DNA from: Cryptomeria japonica
Lineage: Eukaryota; Streptophyta; Pinopsida; Cupressales; Cupressaceae
Assembly: GCF_030272615.1 (NCBI RefSeq)
Contig: NC_081409.1
Location: forward strand, 529,106,291 to 529,166,290
Length of the DNA stretch: 60,000 nucleotides
Direction of reading: 5' to 3'
Part shown: positions 11,770-23,110 of the stretch, one piece after another
How the letters are laid out: every line of letters starts with the position of its first letter
Numbering within the stretch: position 1 is the first letter of the stretch
Position numbers and translations under genes: made by a program
Notes under the pieces: model-generated
Told to the model about the DNA's origin: nothing
Database searches by the model: none
What the model saw: only the letters and a program-made list of their open reading frames with translations

Positions 11770-14700
11770 TGTAATGCCCTATCCGATGGACCAAGTCAAA
11801 AACTGGACTAACGATTTATTTTTTGAATACTTATATCAACATACCACCTCACATAAGATAAAAGGGTAATTAACCTTACCCATAAAGGAATGTGCACAAG
11901 GGTTTCACATAGAGGTACATTGTCATCATGTTTATATTAAGAGAGAAGTCTTCACTATTACCAACAAAAGACTAATCCTTTCTAAAGCAATCTCAACCAC
12001 ATGGGAGCATTAAGAGAGTGAATAAGGACACCCTTGGACCCCTGGGGTCATCCTAAGAAAGATTCCTCATTAGGGAGATACAAATTACCAAGGTATAATT
12101 TTTAGGTATTTTCTCTGTCTCAAAAAATTGCATTTTTGGAGGTCTTTGTGGTGGAATTTGGGGTATAATTTCTATTAGTTTCTTAGAACCGTTGTTGTAG
12201 GTAGGGTTCAAGAGAGTGATTCTAGATCTCTTTGAGCTCTTTTTGACGAGGTATAGAAGTTCAATTTTTTATCATCGGGTTAGAAGTTATGACCTTTTGA
12301 AGGTAGGGTAAAAATTAGTACTAGATTGGATAACATTAGATTTCCTGTTAGGGTTCAAGGGTTAGAGCTTCACTTTACCTTGTTCGCAAATTAAAGGAAA
12401 CTCGAATAGAGGAAGCCCAAAGTCCAATATTCAAAGAACAAATCAAGGATGGGGGCTTGGTGGTTTGGCTTACTCAATACCGAACATAGGCGAACACAAT
12501 AAGGTGGAAGTCCAATGTTTGAAGCTTGACAAACATGGACCCTACAAAGTCAGATGTTCGAAATTTCTCCATTAGGGATCGGTGGTTGACTTACCAAGTT
12601 CACTAGCTAGTCAAAGTTGAATATTGACGATGTCCAAAAACTGTTAGGGGTGCAAGTCTAAAAGTTACTTTTCGGGGATCAAGGATTGGGGGCTCACCTT
12701 TCCACTTACCATAAGAAAACTTAATGTGTAAGGCGAATGTTTGATGTTTGATGCTCAAAACCCTTAGGAAAATTTAGTGATAGAGAAGAGCTTTTGGGGT
12801 TCGAGGTTCCTCACATTTTCACATACTTAGTGAACTCAAGAAGGCAAAGGTTCGATCCTCTAAATCTGAAACATAGAAATTTTTTGAGATGAATAAGAGG
12901 ATTTCAGGGTTCTAGGGTTGGGGTTGCACTATAACTTGTTCACACATTTAATGAACAACACAAGGCAAAGGTTCAATCCTTGAAGCCCAAAACACTATTT
13001 TTTTAAATTTTTTTTTTTTTTGTCTTTTAGGCCATGAAAACAACATTTAAGAGGATCTGTTGTTACAATTAAGAGATTCATTTTAAACCCATATAAAGTT
13101 TCCTATAATTATTATAACTAATTTTGAAATTCAATGTTGAAGGAAATGCACAAGATCTTTGCACTCGATACCAACACTGAGGCACGTAACTAAAGCTAAC
13201 CATTTTCATTTATTCAACTTACAATTCCCTCTTCAAGAGGTCCAATAAGCATGATTACAAGTTATATTTCATAGGACTCAAATGTCCTAGAATTACATAT
13301 TCTCATGAATAGAATTACTAGAATGCATAAGGGAAATGATGAGAGTTGATGTCTAATGTTGTCTCCAATCAATAACCTCTGGTCCCCAATGGTGGTTAAC
13401 ACGCCACTTGACCATGTGGAACCCATAGGCCCACCCCACTATGCTAGGAGATAGTCGCATGGCCCATGCACACACACACATACATAATACAAACAAGGGG
13501 AGAAGGGCTTACACTTACATCAAACATATAGAATACATGGCATCCAATGAAGTAACATCAACATAGAAGGGTATGTTACACTAGGACTACATACTAGAGA
13601 GCCAATTAAGAAGTGTTATCACGAAGCACAAGAATAGCTACCACATGGAACCAAATATACTCTCATATGGATGAGGATGTTTGATCATATATGTATCATG
13701 CTCCTAGGTCCAGCTTGTCTTCCCTAGTCATCCTCGGCCTTTACAAACACTCAAGGCATGCAAGGGGCAACAATTATCTTGGTTAATTATCTACCCATGT
13801 TTTTCATTAGATTTCACTTGATTAGTCGACTTTCACACATGATTACCTCACACAACCACTTTAGGTTAGGATCGCGTTGGAAGCTACTACCCTAACCCTC
13901 TCTACTACCTAAGTCCTAAGCTCGTCACATTCACCAACGAGTGTGGGATAAAACACATCAAAGCATATTTTACTTCTTCACAAGTTTCCACATAACAATG
14001 TGTTTTCTCTTTTCTTGAGAACTTCATGTATCATGATCCAAATAGATTTGAATTCACTTTTGACAAAGCATACCAATGCTCCCACGTCACATTCTACCCT
14101 GATTTATCACATTATCACATTTATTCACTTTTTCACAATTTTAGTCAAAACCAGTAATTTTTAGCAACTCCAGGGAAGTAGATCAAAATTCATAAAAAAA
14201 TGAAAATCATGAAATCAAAATTTAGAGAATACCCTTTTGATTTAAATGCACCCAATACCCTTATTTAACATAAAACACACATTTCACTCATCCCACCCAC
14301 ATGATATTGGGCAACATGAGGGCATTTCTGGGAGAAATTCATAAAAAATATTGAAATAATTAAATAAACCACCCAATTCAAGATTTAAAGTGGTAGAGAT
14401 GTCTTTCCCAATCCATTAACATTCTTCAAACATGCAAAAACAAGATTGAGATGAATTGAGAGAGAAATGAATATTTTACCTCAAGTTTTGTTGAGATTTC
14501 AAATGGCAAGTTCTTTCCACACACACAATGAATGCATGATTCCTTGCAATAATGTAAACCTCTTTAATTTTCTATCCTAATGCAACAAATCTCTCTCCAA
14601 TTCATCCACTCTAGCTCCCACAATCATCAAATCAATTTTTAGCTATAGGGTTTCTCCTCTCTTGCCATTTTCTTCCCAATAATGATATAATACAAAAATG

Positions 14701-15448
14701 AGCAACTTTTCCCTATTTTTCCAAAACCCATTTTCACTTTTTTTTTAAAATTAAAATAAATAAATTAATCCTTTTAATTCCTAAATGCATATATTCCATC
14801 CCTAATTCCCAAAACACATTATTGGCAATACTCATAAATCACATTTTAATTTAAATCATACAATTATGCCAAAAGTTACAATTTAAATTTTACGATAATT
14901 CAATTTAACATAAACATTCAAGCACTTGTTACTAGACTTACACATGGGGATTATGGTTTCTGACATATTACCAATGTACCCGGGGTATATAATGTTGGAT
15001 ATAATAATAGGAATTCATAATTGTATTGAGTACGATAGGTAAGGTTAAAATAGGTATGTCCAATGCGATATTTCCTCTTAAACACTATTGGGGAATAACT
15101 TAGACCTATGAAGGTAGGTGGAACTATTACTTGTAACCACTCAACACATGTCAACTGTACCTGTGCACATATATTTAATAGTCGAAGCACATACAATCTC
15201 CCTGAACAGGGTGCAATATCATAATCAAGAAAACAATTAAATAAGCATACATGTGCATGATTAACTTTAATTACACATCATCATAAACATACCATGATAA
15301 TATTATTAGTGTCTTGTAAAGTTCATCCAATACTGATGCCAATACAAAAAGAATGATGATACGAAGAATCCTCAATTAAATTTATAGGTATAGCTATACG
15401 AATTGTGTCCCAAAATATACATGTCAAAATGCAAACACGGGAAACATT
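11770..15448. mobile_element. Candidate long (about 3.7 kb) LTR, no coding capacity
   Basis: Starts TGTAATGCCC and ends GGGAAACATTACA. Flanking ATACA (11765-11769) and ATATA (15449-15453) would be a duplication with one mismatch. Parts resemble the firmly delimited solo LTR at 32856-36354: the phrase CACCCCACT.TGCTAGGAGATAG occurs near 13434 and 33470, and AGACCT.TGAAG..AGGTGG near 15103 and 35914. The two differ greatly in their first kilobase, where this one has a tandem repeat. No partner LTR or coding domain was seen. The boundaries are less secure than those of the nested solo LTR. Confidence 0.45.
12340..13005. repeat. Diverged tandem repeat, about six units of roughly 100-110 bp
   Basis: A recurring order of phrases is visible: GGGTTC.AGGG or GGGATC, then a TCAC..TT.CA piece, then GAAC, then AAGGCAAAGGTTCAATCCT or variants, then GAAGCCCAAAAC. 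Units lie near 12350, 12445, 12560, 12655, 12790 and 12900. The copies are strongly diverged; the last two are most alike. A T-rich run at about 13000-13022 follows. Confidence 0.6.
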
Positions 15449-15948
15449 ACAATATATAAAAAAAACTTTGTTAAAGACATGACAAGACCGAGAGGTGGGG
15501 AAAATCAGTCTGGAACACTTTAACTCTAATCTAACTGATATTAAACGATGATTCACAATAATACTGAAAACATCAACCATCAAAACATGAACACCGGATT
15601 TACGTAGAAAACTCAATCGAGAAAAGGCTACGGTGAGAATCATACTCACAATATAAATATAATTGATTACAAATTATTAGGCTTACAACTAAGGAGCAAC
15701 ATGCACTTGATGGACTTGCAAGACTAAGGTGCACTACCTTAGGGCAAGATGCATGGACTTGCTCAATTGAGGCACATTGCATCAGGGCAAGATACAAAAG
15801 TTGTTGCCAAGAGATCCACTGTCTTCTGGCAACAAAATGAATAGAAAAACTGAAATGAGAAGGATCTCCTGATCATGAAATTGTTCTTGAACCTCTGTAT
15901 CAAGCAATCAACATCATGATAAACATATCTGATAACCACCATTGTCAC
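15449..15948. other. Unassigned DNA before the LINE insertion
   Basis: No gene recognised. There is a small direct-repeat character around 15690-15790, where GCACTTGATGGACTTGCA and GCATGGACTTGCTCAATTG pieces and GGGCAAGAT recur. The sequence continues at 18221 on the far side of the insertion. Confidence 0.45.
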
Positions 15949-15967
15949 AACACACCATCTCATTGAA
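15949..15967 (+). repeat. Target site duplication, left copy (19 bp)
   Basis: AACACACCATCTCATTGAA is repeated exactly at 18202-18220. A 19-bp exact duplication is typical of target-primed reverse transcription by LINE-type elements and rules out an LTR-type integration for the DNA between. Confidence 0.92.
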
Positions 15968-16186
15968 ACTGCGAAGGATATAAGTAAAACCTTTGAAATA
16001 TGTATTTTCACACATGCATATAGAGAAGCTAACAAATGTGCCGACTGGGTTGCCAACCTGGCTTGCCGCTCTGACAAAATTATTACCCTTCATGGTGAGA
16101 GTAATCTCAAGTGTGAGGTGAAATCTTTAATTGAACTGGACCGGATCCAGATGAAGCAACATGTCCTAGCTAATCATAACTTCTAA
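15968..16186 (+). pseudogene. C-terminal tail of a LINE RNase H domain (5'-truncated)
   Basis: An open frame of 72 codons starts exactly at the insertion boundary and stops with TAA at 16184-16186. It contains IFTHAYREANKCADWVANLA, the conserved H..REAN..AD.LA end of the RNase H found at the C terminus of plant LINE ORF2 proteins; that domain degrades the RNA strand of RNA-DNA hybrids. About 40 residues follow, ending QMKQHVLANHNF. Everything upstream (endonuclease, reverse transcriptase, the acidic catalytic residues of RNase H) is missing, so this copy cannot move itself. Confidence 0.8.
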
Positions 16187-18002
16187 TGCATTTTCCTCAT
16201 TTGTCTATGATTGATCACAATGACGACGAGGCTTGTTTTATTTGTCATATCAAATTTATTTGGCACGGATTCTGGGTGGCTTTGCATAACAACAATAAAA
16301 TTGTTAGGTTTTTTCACAGAGCTTGCAGAGAAAATAACAGAGCTGTGATAAGGAAGAATTAGGAATTTAAGGATAAAATGGGGGGCAATAAGAAGAGGTT
16401 TGAACCGACTTCTTGCTCGGATTGAAAGAAAAATAATGAAGTATGGGAGATTCTTCAAGAAGGAGGTTTGATTGTATTTATGGAAAGGCTTTGTGGCAAA
16501 GGCCCTACTGTTAGTAAGCATTTCATAAAAAACTGGAAGAGTGGTAAGATTCTTGTCGGTACCTAGATGATGCAAGTGGATGAGGATGTAATTGCGGAAG
16601 CTACGGGTATGGTGAAAGAGGGTATGGAATTTTATAGAGATCGAAGTGTGTCTGACAATGCTGCGAAAAGGTTTCCTGTCACAAAGGGTGAAATAAGGAA
16701 ATTGGTGAAGGCGGATAATTCCTACTATTCCCCTAAGCGTATTTGCAGACCATGGAGGTTTGTGATGTTTGCCACCGTCAGCTACATTACACTGGACAAG
16801 AGATTCACAAGGGCTTATGGGCATCACTCTGTGCTGCTCAACCACTTTCGCCATGGTGATAAGGTTAGTCTGCCTTACTATCTTGCTTGTTCTATGGATC
16901 ATACTATTCGTGAAATGTAGAAAGATTCCCAAAGAGATCATGCCCTTCACCAGGGTTTAATGGTTTTAGTTTACAAGATGTTGAAAGGGAAAATTATTGA
17001 GAAACCCATTAGTAAAGGCAAACAAATTAGGGATGATGATACTGAAAGTGAGGATAGTGGGTTCAATCTCTATTCTAAAACTGAGGGTGAGTCTGCAGAT
17101 TTTAGCAACAAGGGGAAGACCAAGGGAAAGAGCAAGGGGATTGCTGTGGACTCTGATCTTTTGGACTCTGAGGAGTCTTTTGATGATAAAATCATAAAAA
17201 GTAAGAAGAGAAAGGGAATGGGTAAGCAAACCCAAAGGATCAAGAAGACCAGTAAGGGGATAAATAAGGTGAAAAGGAAGATTATAATTTCTTCTGATGA
17301 GGATTATGAGGCTGAAAAGCGGACAAGAACAAGGGTAAGGAGGAAGATGAAATGCTAGATGCTAACCATGGGGAGAACCTGAACATACAAAGAATGCAGG
17401 CGACCAACATGGGCAATCAAAATGTTTGCCCACGTGCCATAGGTAATGATAACATCAAGGGTTTCTGTGAGGTCATTAGCAAAATGACGAAAAAGATTGG
17501 TGATTTGAAGACTAATCTTAATATGATCAAAAGGGCAACCATGGGTGAGAAGCCTCTATCTACAAACGTCAAAGAATTAATGGTTGCTATTAACAAGGCT
17601 GAGGCTATTGAAGTAATGGTCAGTACAATTCTGGAAACTGAAAAGAAGGTGAAGGAGCTAGAAGGAATCAGAGATGATAAAGGTCTGGAAATTAACCTGA
17701 ACAACCTGGTCAATAGAGTGGATAAGATGGAGATTACTGTGAAGAGGATTGCTGAGCAAAATTTCTAGATCCTTAAGGCCACTGTTGACCATGTTAACAT
17801 GCTAATAAATAAATTTGAACAGATTAAAGGCAAGGAAGATGAGAAGGATCAGATAGAGAAGATGGGTCATGAAAAAAGAACAAGGGCCAACACACGGAAG
17901 CATGTGAGCATCAAGGAAAAAGAGCTCGATGATATGAAGAACTATGCGGTCAATATGAAGCAGATGGTGGTTCATGCGAAAGAACTCTTAAGAAACATCT
18001 AG
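16186..18002 (+). pseudogene. Extra reading frame downstream of the LINE RNase H (zinc-knuckle-like, coiled coil)
   Basis: The start ATG (16186-16188) overlaps the RNase H stop TAA as TAATG. One frame runs to 17358 with in-frame stops, including TAG at 16564 and 16918; after a frameshift near 17350 a second frame runs to 18002 with one TAG (17766). Order of parts: a C-x2-C ... H-x2-C set (CFICH near the start and HRAC about 25 residues on); a conserved-looking region with VDEDVIAEATGM, RDRSVSDNAAKRF, RPWRFVMF and LLNHFRHGDKVSLPYYL, then HQGLMVLVYKML; a Lys/Ser/Asp-rich hydrophilic linker (17000-17340); and a C-terminal alpha-helical, coiled-coil-like part. It resembles an unnamed protein type remembered from plant repeats. 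Function is not known; RNA or protein binding is a guess from the Cys/His set and coiled coil. Confidence 0.65.
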
Positions 18003-18201
18003 TTGTTCTTGTCTTTGTGATGTCCTTAGGTTGTCTTGTGATGTTCTCTTTGTCTTGTGATCCCTTTTTATTTTTCTGGGATCTGATCTTTGTATGGGTG
18101 TCCAGGCACTGTTTTTTCTTACTTCTTTAATGCTTTATCTTCCTCCTATTATGTAATCAAGGTTCCAGGTTCCTTCCAAAAACCTGTTTTTAATTAATTA
18201 A

Positions 18202-18220
18202 AACACACCATCTCATTGAA
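18202..18220 (+). repeat. Target site duplication, right copy (19 bp)
   Basis: Exact copy of 15949-15967. The sequence before 15949 would continue directly into 18221 at the empty site. Confidence 0.92.
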
Positions 18221-19470
18221 TATATCACCTTCAAATCTCTTTACAAACTAACTTTCGCACATCAACAACCTCAAATATGCTTGCATATCATTCACATTTG
18301 CTTCTCATCAATTCACACACTATCCCATACACAACTCACACATGCGCACTCCTTAAATATAAGATAGATCGTCAAAAACCTAATTGAGGGTCGACCAAGA
18401 ATAGAATAAACATTATTACACAAAATAGGCCACTCGGACCAAAAATACTCCATTTGGTCCACTCCAAGAGAAAGAGGGGACCCAAAAGAATCATAATACA
18501 TTCTTCCAAGTCAAATCCAATTAACCACATCATCCGAAGCAGCCACCAAATGAAACATGTAGATAAACAATAAGGCTTAGCACTTAGTTGGCCAAAAGAC
18601 ATCTTCCAACGCAAATTTCTTAATGTTGATCTGTACCCAGCATGGCAATACCCATATCGATGTTCTAACTCAACCTTCAATACATATCCATACCAAAAAG
18701 GTATGATCCAAACAAAATAATCCAATCAGACACACTGAATCATAACATAACTAAATATACCAAGCACAAACCAACACAACTCACTTTCAAAATAGAAACA
18801 TCACCAAAGAATGAACTGAAAACAGTGCATGAACCACACAAACATGTCCATGAAACCACAACATAAGATTCAACATATCTGAAGATGAACAATACACTTT
18901 CTAGACTAGTCTAATATACACCCTTACTGCTAGAGAACATAATCTTTACCATCTGAAGAAATGCAAAGCATTCTACTAATGAGATATTAAATATTGTTTC
19001 CTACATATGTTAATTACTCTTTCCTTCATACATTGAAAACTCTTTCTAGCATATTGAACTAGCCACAACCTACACCAGAGCATCAAACTCAACAACACCA
19101 AATACTAGACAAAGAAACTTGCAATAGTACAGGATCATATCCAGACCAAACTCCATTCGGACAACCAAGTCTGACATCAATGACAACCAAACTCAGATAT
19201 CAACCATACAACTCAGATTTCCAACATACTTCTTTGCATTTTCTATCTTATTCTCTTTAATTTGTAGAACATGCAAATTTGCATTACATTTACCTTTCTC
19301 AAATTTGATAAAATAAGGTTTTACCTACCCACCATTTGTTGCAACATCAATTTCATTCTTTTCTTTCATGCATTCAACAATACACGTAACTACATCATCT
19401 CCTTTATCTTTAATTAATGCAAGCCATTATGCTTCTCCTAGTGCAATATGTGATAATATATGTAGTGTCC
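18221..19470 (-). other. Possible interior of an old minus-strand LTR element
   Basis: On minus, from about 19420 downward there is a weakly coding stretch (GDDVVTCIVECMKEKNEID, then KPYFIKFEKGKCNANLHVLQ) broken by stops, directly downstream of a primer-site-like sequence. The minus frames at 18372-18725 and 18313-18501 have no recognised domain. The proposal rests on position beside the candidate primer site and LTR at 19471-20705. No gag or pol motif was identified. Confidence 0.3.
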
Positions 19471-20705
19471 TACCCCTTTTGATACCAATTTTTTTGCACT
19501 TACTCCCTTGAGTAATATTGTTAAACAATTTGCATTGTCTAATACTTAGTTTGCAAAATTCTTTCTCCAAATTTGTTAGGATAATTGTAGATGTAATGTT
19601 TGCATATTTGTAAGAACATTGGCTTGAAGGTTGGTTATGTGTTTGATTATCTCCTTACTCGGAAATGAATGTACAATCATAATCATAACAATTGAGTTTA
19701 ACCTTTCCAAAATCAAAAGATAGTAACATTTAATTCATTCCAAGACAAAGATAAATATAGAGGATTACTCGACCCTTTCTAATAGGCAAAAAGTTAATAT
19801 TGAAAATCAAGAATGAACATTAAGGAATGAAGTTGCTCCTATAGGTGATATGGCTCCTCCAATGCCTTTCAAAGACACATTTAAGACCTGCAACTATTTT
19901 CTAAGTGTTGTTGTAGCTATTAAATACCTTCCCAAGGTTTGCAATCTTATTTCTAAGAGTTGATATAGATTCCTTATACCTAAAACAACCTTGCATTGGC
20001 TGCTATATCTTTCATAACCCTCCTAGATTGACCCAACAAGTAGCAATATCTCTTTACTTCCTTCAATCACCTATCTTATACTTATTTTGTTTTTCTTTAT
20101 CCTACCACTATCCAAGCCTATTCTCTTTTGAAGGAAGAAACCTTATTATAGAGTAACAACACCTTCAAATACATTCATAGGATTCATTATATGACTTATT
20201 TTTTGCCCTAGATTAGTCAAACTTAGCACCAAATGAGCATACGCCCAACAAAAGTTTAGCATAACTTCCCCTATTTCCACAACTTCATGACAAACTAAAC
20301 TTTTGAATTCCCATAACTTAGAAAATGAATTGTGAATTTGTCTTTCAGTGCATTTCAAACTTGTCATATTCACTCCCACAATTTCACAAAGAAAAAGCAT
20401 GCGATTACTTTAAAAAATTGTCCTTATCCTCTCTCTAGCATTAGAAATAAAATTGAGTTTTTTGTTTTCATATGCTTCTGTCATTTTTTGGTATTTACTT
20501 CCAAGAGGCTCCAAGGGAAGAGTTTGTTGTCCAATCTTTGTCTTTTCTGGTATTTGTCTTCTTGTGACTAACTTCCCAAATGATTTCCAAGAAAACCCAA
20601 AGGATGCGATTTCCCTTTATTCCACCTTGTCCTTTCCCTATTTCGTCTTTTCTAAAATCTTTTGGACCCTTTCGATTTCATTTTCTAGTACCAAACAATA
20701 CCATA
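19471..20705 (-). repeat. Candidate 5' LTR end and primer site of an old minus-strand element
   Basis: On minus, TTGGTATCAAAAGGGG (plus 19473-19488) resembles an initiator-tRNA primer site and is preceded by sequence ending AAGTGCA (plus 19495-19501), a possible LTR end. The LTR would run up to 20705, where element F inserted, and continue at 52411 beyond the CCATA duplication, where a minus-strand TATA-like box lies near 52821-52829. Element F would then lie inside this LTR. The start of the LTR and a partner copy were not found. Confidence 0.35.
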
Positions 20706-21537
20706 TGTAGGGGAGGAGATTTGCCCCCTTCCAAGATGATGAATCTCATAAGGCAAATTAGCCCGTCGCTACCTCTTCGAACTGGTGCTAACATGAGCTA
20801 GGGGATAACAACTAAACTAACTAAAACACAAAATTACAATGCAAGAATAATAAATATACAAAAACTGAGCTTATAGAATAGTGTAATACCAAAACCAGAT
20901 TATACCTTCCAGTTGGGGAGCTCTCAGGTTTCAGACGCCAATGGGGGGCGCGGACACCAACGCAGCGCACTGTTGTCTGTACAACCCACAGACAAAGGGA
21001 TCAAAATTTGGTTCTGTGTAGAGCGTCTTACATGTAGAATCTGTTTGTCACCTATACACACTAAGACGGGGAAAATTGTTGGGGTTGTATAGGGGCCTGC
21101 CTCAGTCAGACCCCCGCTTAGGTGTTTCCACTGGCACATACAACCAGATAGATAAATTGGAAAGAGATAAATAAATTGATAACTTGGTAAGTTGGAAATA
21201 GATGCTAATAGAAACTATGCTTCACCTAATGAAAACAAATCCCTATTGCATGCATTAAATATTGGAAATGTTGGAAATATTGGAAATAATGATTGCACTG
21301 AGATAATAGATACAATCAATAATGCAAAGGACTCATTGCATGTAAGTAAAATAGATAAAAGAGAAGACAAGGCGTGAAGCCAAACCCCTCCTTGTTGATG
21401 GTACGAGCGTGAAGAAGCTCACGATAGTGTTTTTTGGTAAGAGCCACCACAAGATGGTCGTAGCTTGATATTGATAGAGTGTATGTCCAAGAGCATGAAG
21501 AGAGAAATATGATATCAAGAGCACAATAAGAGCTAAG
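20706..21537 (-). repeat. Element F 3' LTR, part beyond element G
   Basis: Aligns with 51236-52068 of the partner LTR. It is interrupted after CTAAG (21533-21537), which is the left target copy of element G (right copy CCAAG at 41968-41972, one C/T difference). The TATA-like box of the partner LTR (CTATATAGG) is altered here to TTGTATAGG near 21086-21094. Confidence 0.9.
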
Positions 21538-21539
21538 TG

Positions 21540-22543
21540 TGTGTGTGAAAAGTGGACCTGTATTTGTAATACACAACACTTCAATTAAGTCATTAGATGC
21601 ATGGTTAGTAAATCAATAATCAATGAATAATAAACCATTACAAAGCGACCTATTGCCTTCTAGTAGATGCGAGTTTAGATTGCTAAGCTATCCAGTGACT
21701 AGACAACACCTAAACGAAGGATTTTTAATCTATATGAGCATGGATTTAAGCTAGATGAATGCAAGATTTAAGCTAGATGAATGCAAGATTTAATCTAACA
21801 CGATTTAAGCAATATATGAATATTTAAGCTAAATTATTTAATGAATATGAAATAACTAATATGCAATATCTCAATGCAAATTATCAATGAACCTAGAGCA
21901 AAAATAACATAATAACAATATATTCTCCAGGATCCTTGAATGAGAGATGAGAGCCTGAATTTATAGAAAATTCAGAAAGAAACCAATGGCTGAGATCAAA
22001 TGATGATGAGAGGTCAAGATATTCCAAGAGGAAGCACAATCCAGGTGAATTGATGTAATTGACTGCTTTTCTCAGTTTTAAAGGAAATTGAACTAAAATT
22101 AAGATAAAATCAGAAAAAAAAACTGATTTATTCTCTATTTCATTCAATTTTACTATTTAATTGTTTTAATTGCTTTTTTGAGATTTTTTCAATTTTTAAT
22201 TTGATTGTCAAGAGTATCTCCATTTGATTTCTTTTCTCAAATTCTAATTCTTTTTTGGTCAAGTAATTCCTTTTTTTGATGATTTAATGGCAAATTGATT
22301 TATTTAATTAAATATGCTAGGATATTTAATAAAAATAAATAGGATAATTGTTTAAAAATGATTTACTTGGAATGATCAATTAATTTAATTAATATTGGTT
22401 GATTAATTTGCCATGTGACATTGGTGATTTAAGAAATTAATTGTGTGCTCAAGATTAAATTTAATTGCCTTTGGTTAGGACCTTGGTGATGGTGTCGAGA
22501 TTAGGGGGCCTATGGTTTAGATGACCATTTTTAGGGTATTACA
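21540..22543 (-). repeat. Element G 3' LTR
   Basis: About 1,004 bp and close to 40978-41967. It carries an extra copy of a 26-bp piece (AAGCTAGATGAATGCAAGAT, 21751-21800), while the partner has its own 12-bp duplication near 41121. A minus-strand TATA-like box CTATAAAT is at plus 21959-21966. A neighbouring TG repeat makes the outer end ambiguous by 2 bp (21538 or 21540). Confidence 0.92.
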
Positions 22544-22557
22544 TTTGCCCTTCTTTG
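22544..22557 (-). other. Polypurine tract of element G
   Basis: On minus, CAAAGAAGGGCAAA directly precedes the TGTAATACCC start of the 3' LTR, the place and composition expected for plus-strand priming. Confidence 0.75.
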
Positions 22558-22559
22558 AA

Positions 22560-23110
22560 TTAATGTGCGAGCAACGCGTTGATTCAAAGAACAATTGATG
22601 TCTAGGAGATACCAGTTCTGAACTTGATTGATCACGAACCTGATGAAGAGCGAGGTATTCAACTTGATTTGAAGCGATGAAACTGAACAGAGTTTGATTA
22701 AAGCGAAACCAATCCTGAACTTGATTAAACTAGGACCGATGAAGAGAAAAGATACCGAACTTGAACTTGATTGATCAAGAAGCAGATCTTACTGATCTAG
22801 AACTTGATTGAACTAGACACAATGAGCGAAGAGAAAAACTCGTCTTGAACCTGATTGATCAAGACACGATGAGCGAAGATATACTGTCCAACTTGATTTG
22901 ATGCGATGAAACTGAACACCTGCTTAGATTGAGCGTGTGATCAAAGAAACTCTTTAAACCCTTGATTGAGTTTAAACGAATAATCAACTTGATGAAAAGC
23001 GATGCAATTGATTAATGTTAAGAGACTGATTCAGACAAAGACAATATCAACTTGATATGAAGCGATGAAATTGATAGGCCCCTAGAGATTGATTTGATGA
23101 AGCTTAGCTG
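22560..23110 (+). repeat. Degenerate short-period repeat beside the 3' LTR of element G
   Basis: Variants of AACTTGATTGATCAAGA alternate with GATGAGCGAAGA or AAGCGATGAAACTGA at roughly 40-90 bp intervals, for example near 22620, 22660, 22760, 22800, 22850, 22890 and 23050. GATTGATCAAG is partly palindromic. The block is non-coding and lies between the polypurine tract and the antisense PMD promoter. Confidence 0.65.

Larger units (their letters stand above)
15968..18201 (+). mobile_element. 5'-truncated LINE-type retroposon with an extra 3' reading frame
   Basis: 2,234 bp lie between exact 19-bp duplications. The left end begins inside an open RNase H frame, as expected when reverse transcription stops early; the right end is AATTAATTAAA, a short A-rich tail. 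The interior holds the last 72 codons of a LINE-type RNase H frame, then, overlapping its stop codon, a second decayed frame of about 600 codons, then about 200 bp of T-rich 3' UTR. Plant L1-type LINEs normally end soon after the RNase H, so the downstream frame is unusual. The insertion itself is strongly supported; the novelty of its layout is inference. Confidence 0.88.

Noticed and set aside
16183-16950. 255-residue open frame on minus
   Set aside because: It is antisense to the decayed frame at 16186-18002, has no domain, and arises because that plus frame is low in certain codons. The plus reading has the conserved motifs and fits the insertion structure.
18372-18725. 117-residue minus frame, Trp/Leu/Cys-rich
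   Set aside because: Membrane-like composition but no recognisable motif, and overlapping frames look equally coding. Not supported as a gene.
20146-20400. 84-residue minus frame (SFSKLWEFKSLVCHEVVEIG)
   Set aside because: Has a plausible protein look but lies in a candidate LTR and has no partner exon or domain.
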